Shown piece after piece: positions 6,316-11,059 of a stretch of DNA of 11,059 bases. Both the position numbers and the translations under genes were made by a program. The stretch lies in assembly GCA_026770615.1 (NCBI GenBank), contig MU631428.1, forward strand, positions 166,403 through 177,461. Direction: 5' to 3'. The notes beneath the pieces were generated by a model, which was given only the letters and a program-made list of their open reading frames with translations, searched no databases and was not told where the DNA came from. Source of the DNA: Pavlovales sp. CCMP2436. Taxonomy: Eukaryota > Haptophyta > Pavlovophyceae > Pavlovales. The stretch's first letter is position 1; each line of letters begins with the position of its first letter.

Positions 6316-6316
6316 C

Positions 6317-6384
6317 AATATACTGTATCTAGTAATATACTGTATCTATTAAATATTTTCTTCGTTGTGCTACATACTGTATCC
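6317..6384. repeat. Short ATACTGTATC repeats
   Basis: AATATACTGTATCT occurs at 6317-6330 and 6334-6347 (period 17), with a third shorter copy CATACTGTATCC at 6373-6384. They lie immediately after the 41-bp repeat in AT-rich sequence. Could be subterminal repeats of an element; no other evidence. Confidence 0.55.
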
Positions 6385-6543
6385 ACCAATCCCCCCTTTA
6401 AAAAGATCACTTTGTTAGTTACTGATTTACTACCTCACGCATTCAAATTCACACATTTCTGATAAATGTAGAGAGTAGAGCTCTCCGAGACGAATCCAGG
6501 AAGCCTAGAGCGAGCTCTGTCTTCAATTATGGGGGCGCACAGT

Positions 6544-6599
6544 GCTCAGGATGGTCGTCCCCCACTTGCAGACTGACCGGGGGTGACCGAAGCCATAGC
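6544..6599 (-). repeat. Right inverted repeat
   Basis: On the minus strand starts GCTATGGCTTCGGTCACCCC at 6599 and ends CCATCCTGAGC at 6544. It is the partner of 4561-4605 with a 12-bp extra segment (TCTGCAAGTGGG) in the middle. Confidence 0.65.
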
Positions 6600-6755
6600 C
6601 GCAAGAAGGTGCCTCCGGCATGTGCCGACGCTCCGAACTCGGAAAGGTAGTGACGCGCGAGTCCTGGCAGCTCGCGCTGCGACTTGGAGAAGTAGACCCT
6701 CTGAAAGCGCGAGTACGAGTCCACAAACAGGATCGCGTACAGGGTGTCGCGGGTA
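6600..6755 (-). pseudogene. Ty1/copia integrase core, first-half fragment
   Basis: In minus frame, DTLYAILFVDSYSRFQRVYF followed by SKSQRELPGLARHYLSEFGA matches the 'Y-----FVDSYSRF--VYF-K-K' strand region of copia integrases, upstream of the second catalytic Asp. The catalytic first Asp, normally about 20 residues earlier, is absent: similarity ends at about 6755 where AT-rich sequence begins. The other end runs into the inverted repeat at 6599 after GGTFLR. Together with 4074-4559 it spans most of one integrase core, but I cannot show that both came from the same copy. Confidence 0.7.
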
Positions 6756-6800
6756 ATAAGAAGCCGTAGTGTTAAGAAGCTGCTCAAGCCTCGTTTTTTT

Positions 6801-6851
6801 GCATTGTTTGTATGTAATTTAAGCAAATTTAAGCATTGTTTGTATGTAATT
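6801..6851. repeat. 19-bp direct repeat, period 32
   Basis: GCATTGTTTGTATGTAATT is perfect at 6801-6819 and 6833-6851 with TAAGCAAATTTAA between. It lies at the truncated edge of the integrase fragment. It might be a footprint of an excised or inserted element, or simple duplication. Confidence 0.65.
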
Positions 6852-7341
6852 CGGTCCCACCCCTGCGCCTGTTAAATAGGATAATTCTCCTAGTGAGTAG
6901 GATGGGTTCGGCACGATGTAGCTCACGCACCGAGCGGCGGGGACCATGGGTCGTCGCACATCGCCATGGACGGGATGGCATGGGGATAGCCAGGAATGAA
7001 TCAGATTGACGATGCAGCCTCCCGTTGGTCCGTTGTAATCTCTTGAAATCACTAATAAAATAACCAGAAATTTCAGCATTGGGTCCGATTTACGGGCATG
7101 TGGGCGCACGTGCCAGCAGCTTGCCAGCGCGTCGACGTGGACCTGCTCTAAGCGGAGGGGGGGCTTGGCGTGATGTGCGGGGTAGCCTAGACAACTCCAT
7201 ATGTGTTCGGCTCACCCCTGATGCAGCCCTGTGCCCACTTACTTACCATCCTATTGGCCATTCCTGACCAATATCCTTATGAATGGATATGTTAAACTTA
7301 TTAATTTCGGTATTTATTAAGTATGTTAAATTAGTTATTGA
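6852..7341. other. Intergenic stretch, no gene seen
   Basis: Mixed composition, AT-rich at 7020-7080 and 7260-7341. Frames on both strands are short and have no recognisable motif; minus-strand frames at 6819-7109 look like chance. TATGTTAAA appears twice (about 7287 and 7321). I see no RNA gene, LTR end or promoter I can support. Confidence 0.4.
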
Positions 7342-8091
7342 GGAATTTCCAGCAGACTGGGCCTGCTCGATGGCGACTGCGAGGCCATGCTCGATGTACT
7401 TGATGTCGGGCTCGAGGTAGCCCGTGTAGCTCGCCTTGTCTGTGTAAATCAGCGGGGGGGAGCGGCAGTGGGGGTGGAAGGTGGGGTGCCGACACCTGAA
7501 GGAGCGCCGGCCGTAGTGGAGCGCGTGCGAGTCAGCGACTGCGACCGCCCTCGTGCGCGCTCGCCCGACGATGGCGTCGAGGTTGTCAGAGCTGTGATGT
7601 AATTGTGGTCCCACTCGAGCTTCTGCTTGTCCTTCTTCTCCTCGTGGGTCTTGGTGACCTACGACAGCTTGAAGCCCGCATCGAGCTTCAGGCCGTCGAT
7701 TTTGACGTCTCGAACCTTGTGCACCGAGTCGATCTGCTCGTCCATCAGCTCGTACTTGGCCTTCTTCTCGTCGTACGGAAGGTCAAGCTGCTGCATGAAC
7801 GCGAGGTAATCCTTCTTGGAGAACAGCTTGAGGCGCCCCGTCCCGTTGCCAAACGCATCGGTCTTCTGACCGACGACCGCGCTGCGCGAAGCTGGGGTTC
7901 TTGTCGGTGATCGCCTCGAGCGAGCGGAGCACCTTCTGCTCGATCACCGGGTTGCTGAGGCTGGACAGCGGGATCTTTTCTGACTGCTTGAGCGAGTCGA
8001 TCTTGAACGAGTTGCTAAAGTCGATCTTGTTGTAGCCGAAGCGAGATGACGCCTCACGACCGGCACGGGGGTGCGCCCCCGATGAGCTCAT
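7342..8091 (-). pseudogene. Decayed protein-coding gene, unrecognised family
   Basis: A minus-strand ATG at 8089-8091 (context AACATGAG) starts MSSSGAHPRAGREASSRFGY and NKIDFSNSFKIDSLKQSEKI, then LSSLSNPVIEQKVLRSLEAI. After a one-base frame change near 7880 the coding continues as VVGQKTDAFGNGTGRLKLFS, KKDYLAFMQQLDLPYDEKKA and YELMDEQIDSVHKVRDVKID. It meets an in-frame TAG at 7659-7661 and goes on through KTHEEKKDKQKLEWDHNYIT into a Ser/Thr/Pro linker. At a run of seven G (7454-7460) the frame changes again, to LIYTDKASYTGYLEPDIKYI and EHGLAVAIEQAQSAGNSS. Soluble, charged, about 250 residues. Continuity of protein-like sequence across the breaks argues for one decayed gene. The homopolymer break could be a sequencing error. 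I recognise no domain. Confidence 0.5.
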
Positions 8092-8146
8092 GTTTGATAC
8101 GCCGGTCAGCATCGTCTCTCGTCTAGTCCTTGCAGCTCTAGACGGT

Positions 8147-8169
8147 GCCCGTCGAGGTGGTCGACGGGC
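8147..8169. other. Perfect 9-bp inverted repeat, 5-nt loop
   Basis: GCCCGTCGA (8147-8155) and TCGACGGGC (8161-8169) flank GGTGG. It lies in the gap between the divergent decayed gene (start 8091, minus) and the transposase gene (start 8330, plus), so it could be a regulatory or structural element, but a GC-rich palindrome by chance is possible. Confidence 0.45.
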
Positions 8170-8230
8170 GGCAGGTTCGGTTAGTGGTTCAACTGACAGG
8201 ACGGAAGAGAAGACGGACTTCTAGCCACTA

Positions 8231-8299
8231 CCACATTAAAGATTTTTCTAATACCACATTATAGCCTAATGTGGCACATTAGAACTCGGTGCCACATTA
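8231..8299. promoter_or_regulatory. Cluster of CCACATTA motifs upstream of the transposase gene
   Basis: CCACATTA occurs on the plus strand at 8231-8238, 8254-8261 and 8292-8299 and inverted (TAATGTGG) at 8267-8274, with a partial CACATTA at 8275-8281. The second and the inverted copy form a perfect hairpin with loop TAGCC. Four copies of an 8-mer in 69 bp, ending 30 bp before the first ATG, look like binding sites: either promoter elements or subterminal transposase sites. Confidence 0.5.
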
Positions 8300-8329
8300 C
8301 ACGAAAGTGGCGCGAGGCACTGCGTGAAG

Positions 8330-9201
8330 ATGGGCTGGAGGCCGTGGTGGCAGCAGATCACACCGCTCAGTCAGCGGGTGCCCCACTTCAGCCAGCACCC
8401 GCCGCCCGAGGAGCCGCCGCCGCTCGAGCCCGAGGCCAAGGCTGACGAGCCGCGCACGGCCGGTGCCCGGCGCGGGCAACTCGCCGTGCCCGAAGATGAC
8501 GCGTCGGACACGCAGAGTGGCCAGGACGACGACGACGCACGCAACGCCGCCGCACTCGCCGCTTCGCTCGCTGCCGACGAGGAGGACGATGACGAGGATG
8601 AGGAGGTGGTCGGCGACGACGAGGAGGATGCGGTGATGACGGATGGAGAGGAAGAGGAGCTGGCGGCTGCTGCAGCGAAGCCGTCAGCGGAGGAGGCGCG
8701 CGAGTTCAAGGCGCGCGAGTTCAAGGGGTGGAAGGTGCAGACGCTCCGGCTGAAGAGCAACCAACCTTCATCCGGCCGCTTGGTGCGCACTCTGACGGCG
8801 GAGCGCAAAGTACCACGCTGGGTTCGCACCATCCCTGACCTCGAATTCCCAGAGCTCGGCATCGCGTCCGTGCAGCAAGACGATAACGACAAATCGAAGC
8901 AGGCCTGCACCGAGACGCTCGGCAGCAAGAACGACGACTGCAGCGTGCACGTGCAGCGCAACTGCGAGCAAAAGATCGTGCACAAGAATAAGCGGCTCGC
9001 GCCCACTGCGCCCACCGTACTCGAGAAATTTCAGCATGATTTCAACCGGATCAAAAACGTGCCTACGCTACCGCTTCTGTGGCTTTGCTGCTACTTCTTC
9101 GTCAACCTCTGGGCCGCGAGCCAGCCAGCCATGGCAGCATACTTCCAGTCGCACGCGTTCGTCTTCCGGTGGACGCGCGTGCAGGTAAAGGCTAGGGGAA
9201 T

Positions 9202-9232
<31 letters not shown>

Positions 9233-10339
9233 CAACAATAATAATACACCTGAACCCCCCCCCCCACCCCCACCGTGCAAGTCGGCGCTGGCTGCGGCTC
9301 CGACAATAACCCACTCGAGGGTACCAACCGCACGCAAAAGGACGCGGTGCACTGGACACGACACGCCCTCCTCAAGTTCGGCGAAGTGATGCGACACTGG
9401 CTAGGACACAAGGGGCGGGATGACCACGGTTTTAACCAGAAGTTTAACTCCGCCGTGTGGTGCAATGCCACCTTTCAACTCGTCGTGGGCTGGAAAGACC
9501 AAAAGATAATTCTGCTCTTCAGCTCTCCCGGACTCTGCCCTTCTCCCGGACTCTGCCATTGGGATATGTGTCATTGCCATTGTAAGTGTTTATTATTATT
9601 ATTATCATCATCATCATCATATCATCATCATCATTATCATCATCATCATCATCATCATTATTACTATTTATTCAGAATGTTATTATTATTGTTGTTGTTA
9701 TTATTATTATTATTATTATTATTGTTGTTGTTGCTGTTGTTGTTGTAATTATTATTGTTGTTGTTTATATTATTATTATTATTATTATTTCAGTTCCAAG
9801 ACTCGGCGATCGAGACCACGCTCGACGGCGTTACCGTGCTGCTGCTGCCGCGCGAGCGCCTCAGCTCGCAGCTTGACGGCATGGGCGAGAAGGCGGGCGC
9901 CAAGCTGTACTCGCAGACGTGTGACCGCTATCTCGCGGTGATGAGCAACGACCCATCCAAAGTCACCGCGGCAGTGAATGCGGACCCTCTCATCAATGAC
10001 CTGCACGACATGCTCGACCTCTCCGAGGATTTCGCCCTGCTCACCGTCGCCGAGTACAACAACAAGCTCGAGAAGACGCTCTGGCGCATGATGGACGTTG
10101 ACTCCACGCTCCAGGGCCAGAACGAACTCATGAAGTGCAGCTGTGGCAAGTACTATCACTACCTCGTCTGCGAGCACGTGATTTTCTGGCACATGCTCCA
10201 CGGCCAGGTCACCACGCCATCAACATTCAAGGTCGTCGACCACGTGAACCGTGCGCAGAAGCTCGGCACCTCGGCACCCGGGTACCCGATGCACATGCGC
10301 AAAATTCCGAAAGGGGGCGCGCTGTCTTCGGCGTACTGA
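8330..10339 (+). CDS. MULE-type transposase with SWIM zinc finger, 5'-truncated, three exons
   Basis: Exons as read: 8330-9184 (285 residues), about 9281-9581, and about 9801-10339. Residues 1-130 are Pro- and then strongly Asp/Glu-rich. From about 175 the protein is MULE-like: D185-x-D-K (QQDDNDKSKQ) fits the second catalytic Asp, and C204-S-V-H207 with VQRN is the C-x-x-H motif of MULE transposases. Next come LEKFQHDFNRIKNV, W261 to Y271-F, and, in exon 2, SDNNPLEGTNRTQK with the catalytic Glu about 113 residues after D185. Exon 3 has the SWIM finger C-S-C-x8-C-E-H (10136-10177), normally used for DNA or protein binding. The part with the first catalytic Asp is absent, replaced by the acidic region, so cut-and-paste activity is unlikely unless another exon exists. 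It may be a dead fragment or a domesticated fusion. Start: first in-frame ATG after a TAA at 8267-8269. Confidence 0.65.
8530..8590 (+). other. UIM-like helix in the acidic N-terminal region
   Basis: Within residues about 66-88 the sequence DDDDARNAAALAASLAADEE has an acidic start followed by A-L-x-x-S-L-x-x-D. This resembles the ubiquitin-interacting motif pattern (acidic block, then A-hydrophobic-x-x-S, then an acidic residue). Alanine-rich acidic sequence can imitate this by chance. Confidence 0.25.
8696..8725 (+). repeat. 15-bp tandem duplication in the coding region
   Basis: GCGCGCGAGTTCAAG is repeated exactly (8696-8710, 8711-8725) and gives the duplicated residues AREFKAREFK. In-frame, recent-looking expansion. 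Confidence 0.75.
9185..9280 (+). other. Intron 1 with (AAT)n and poly-C
   Basis: Donor CAG|GTAAAG at 9185 is in phase 0. The intron holds an (AAT)n tract interrupted by (AAC)3 at about 9201-9246 and eleven C at 9255-9265. The conserved frame resumes with GTC at 9281, which needs the intron to end at CAA (9278-9280). The nearest AG (9280-9281) would shift the frame by one and reach a TGA at 9387-9389. A single A-to-G at 9280 would restore CAG|GTC. Confidence 0.5.
9201..9247 (+). repeat. (AAT)n/(AAC)3 microsatellite
   Basis: About nine AAT-type units, three AAC units, then three more AAT-type units. Bases 9204-9246 are the exact reverse complement of 9681-9723. Confidence 0.9.
9524..9557 (+). 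repeat. 18-bp tandem duplication near exon 2 end
   Basis: TCTCCCGGACTCTGCC occurs at 9524-9539 and 9542-9557 (period 18, in frame). It duplicates a Pro-Gly-Leu-Cys-like peptide just before the GTAAGT donor. Confidence 0.7.
9582..9800 (+). other. Intron 2, built almost entirely of trinucleotide microsatellite
   Basis: A strong donor GTAAGT at 9582 (phase 1) is followed by about 200 bp of ATT, ATC and GTT repeats. There are two acceptors: TTTCAG ending at 9793 (phase 0) and CAAG ending at 9800. Only the second keeps the conserved frame when joined to this donor. The first keeps frame only if exon 1 is joined directly to exon 3. Confidence 0.55.
9588..9790 (+). repeat. (ATT)n/(ATC)n/(GTT)n microsatellite
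   Basis: Blocks of ATT, ATC (about 9605-9657), ATT, GTT, ATT, GTT and ATT in succession. A TTCAG at 9671-9675 in the middle is an additional acceptor-like site. Confidence 0.9.
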
Positions 10340-10350
10340 ATGAATAGGGT

Positions 10351-10391
10351 ACATTCAGAACAGTCAGACGCCAGCTTGAATCCCTATTAGT
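10351..10391 (+). repeat. 41-bp dispersed repeat, copy 2
   Basis: Starts 12 bp after the transposase stop codon. It differs from 6275-6315 only by C/T, C/A and T/C changes at three positions. AT-rich sequence follows, as at copy 1, but the downstream sequences are not alike. Confidence 0.85.
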
Positions 10392-10825
10392 AGTATAACA
10401 AATGACAACTTAAGGGCGTTATTTAGAGCGTTTTTCCTTTCTGTGTTTCTTACTAGTTAGTTAATAGCTAGTTATCAGACAGCTGGAAGCGGAAAGCCGC
10501 TGACAACACGCATCATCTGAAAGACCGAAATGGCTGCCGGAGTAACTAGGGAATGTGAAATTTGTTTTACGCTTCAGTCTTTTGCTCTGAGCGCGCCGTA
10601 TTTCAAACGAAGCGCAAGCTCAGCACGATGGAGGAAGCTCGTCCAGAACAGCCTCGCAGAGGGCTGCTGCCGACGAGGAGATTTCCACGCAGACCCATGT
10701 GGTTGGCAGACGAGGTCGACATCCGGGCTCGAGTGCTCGTGAACGGGTGGGGCCTTGACGCGCTCCACCGCTCGTCGCCTCGCGCTTTCGTCTCGAGGCG
10801 TCGATGCAAGCGCCCAAACGGTGGA
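10392..10825. other. No supported gene
   Basis: AT-rich to about 10480, then GC-rich. A plus-strand ATG at 10530 in good context opens a 70-residue frame with one C-x-x-C (CEIC), and a second overlapping plus frame runs 10562-10885. Neither has a motif I recognise and they overlap each other, so I do not call a gene. Confidence 0.35.
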
Positions 10826-11059
10826 TTAGCCTCTCGCGCAGCAGCGCGCCACCATGTAATCGCTCGACGCGACGCGCTCGACTGAGGAGAGGGGCACGTT
10901 GAGGTCCTTTGGCCCAGGATCGTGGTCCGCGCCGCCCGGTCCGAGCGCTCCTCGCTTGCCAAGCGCGAGGCGGAAGCGAGGCAGAACGCGTTTGGGCGTT
11001 CTGTCTTGAGGGCCATTTTGGCCTTCAAGCCAGAATCGAGTTTTATGTCTTCCTTCTTA
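10826..11059 (-). pseudogene. Decayed coding fragment at window edge, unknown
   Basis: On the minus strand the frame entering from the window edge reads KKEDIKLDSGLKAKMALKTE. After a frame change, about 10830-10925 reads GPKDLNVPLSSVERVASDYM and VARCCARG before a stop at 10826-10828. This second piece in particular looks like real protein and not GC-rich noise. No family recognised; the gene would continue beyond the window. Confidence 0.3.
10982..11003. other. 8-bp hairpin
   Basis: CAGAACGC and GCGTTCTG flank GTTTGG. It lies within the decayed minus-strand frame; no role is apparent. Confidence 0.35.

Larger units (their letters stand above)
4561..6599. mobile_element. Candidate insertion bounded by imperfect terminal inverted repeats
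   Basis: Plus-strand 4561-4605 and the reverse complement of 6544-6599 align: both begin GCTATGGCT, share GGTCACCCCC and end GGACGACCATCCTGAGC, with three mismatches in the first 27 bases and a 12-bp gap. Weaker similarity (GAAGACA) continues inward. Outside each end is a fragment of a copia integrase core on the minus strand: first half on the right, second half on the left. That is the arrangement expected if a TIR element inserted in that gene. I could not find a clean target-site duplication, and the two integrase pieces seem to overlap by a few codons, so rearrangement between two copia copies is an alternative. No transposase is evident inside. Confidence 0.45.

Noticed and set aside
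4560..6610. 9-bp target-site duplication around the inverted-repeat segment
   Set aside because: The bases adjacent to the two repeats agree at only about four of nine positions, so no duplication can be claimed.
7900..7990. LSNPVIEQKVLRSLEAI resembling the RuvC-II 'NPVV' segment of Cas9/IscB nucleases
   Set aside because: Only four residues fit, no other RuvC or HNH element is present in the decayed protein, and the host is eukaryotic; treated as coincidence.
8147..8169. Bacterial-type rho-independent terminator
   Set aside because: The hairpin lacks a following T run and the surrounding genes are eukaryotic.
9586..9790. Poly-Ile/Leu/Ser reading frames across the ATT/ATC tract
   Set aside because: They are translations of intronic microsatellite lying between a GTAAGT donor and a CAG acceptor.
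9588..9790. CRISPR-like or origin-like repeat array
   Set aside because: Trinucleotide microsatellite with no spacers and no unit longer than 3 bp.

Overview
The window looks like nuclear DNA of a GC-rich eukaryote, probably a microbial one. A Mutator-like transposase gene appears to be split by GT-AG type introns filled with trinucleotide microsatellites. A Ty1/copia retrotransposon with an LTR and polypurine tracts is present. There are no bacterial-style operons, and minisatellites and decayed reading frames are abundant. I cannot name the species. The density of broken elements marks this as a transposon graveyard, not a gene-rich region.

Layout. 1-570: GC-rich, no supported gene. 572-1426 (+): C/A-rich reading frame ending in an OTU-type cysteine protease domain. 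1629-1967: a 339-bp LTR (TG...CA). 1968-4560 (-): the 3' half of a copia element, comprising a polypurine tract, a 47-bp minisatellite, RT/RNase H with the YxDD region deleted, a 60-bp minisatellite coding a proline-rich linker, and the second half of the integrase core. 4561-6599: about 2 kb bounded by imperfect inverted repeats and lying between two pieces of the copia integrase; it holds decayed plus-strand coding, an LTR-like fragment and a second plus-strand coding fragment. 6600-6755 (-): more of the integrase core. 6760-7340: AT-rich, no gene. 7342-8091 (-): a decayed protein I do not recognise, traceable through two frameshifts and a stop. 8231-8299: a cluster of CCACATTA motifs. 8330-10339 (+): a 5'-truncated MULE-type transposase with a SWIM zinc finger, in three exons. 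10340-11059: mostly non-coding, with a decayed minus-strand frame at the right edge.

The genes do not form a pathway; the links between them are structural. A 41-bp sequence follows the stop codons of two otherwise unrelated plus-strand frames (6275-6315 and 10351-10391). The two transposase introns carry perfectly complementary 43-nt tracts around the middle exon. The copia integrase seems to be interrupted by an inverted-repeat-bounded segment. These three structures are the most interesting in the window.
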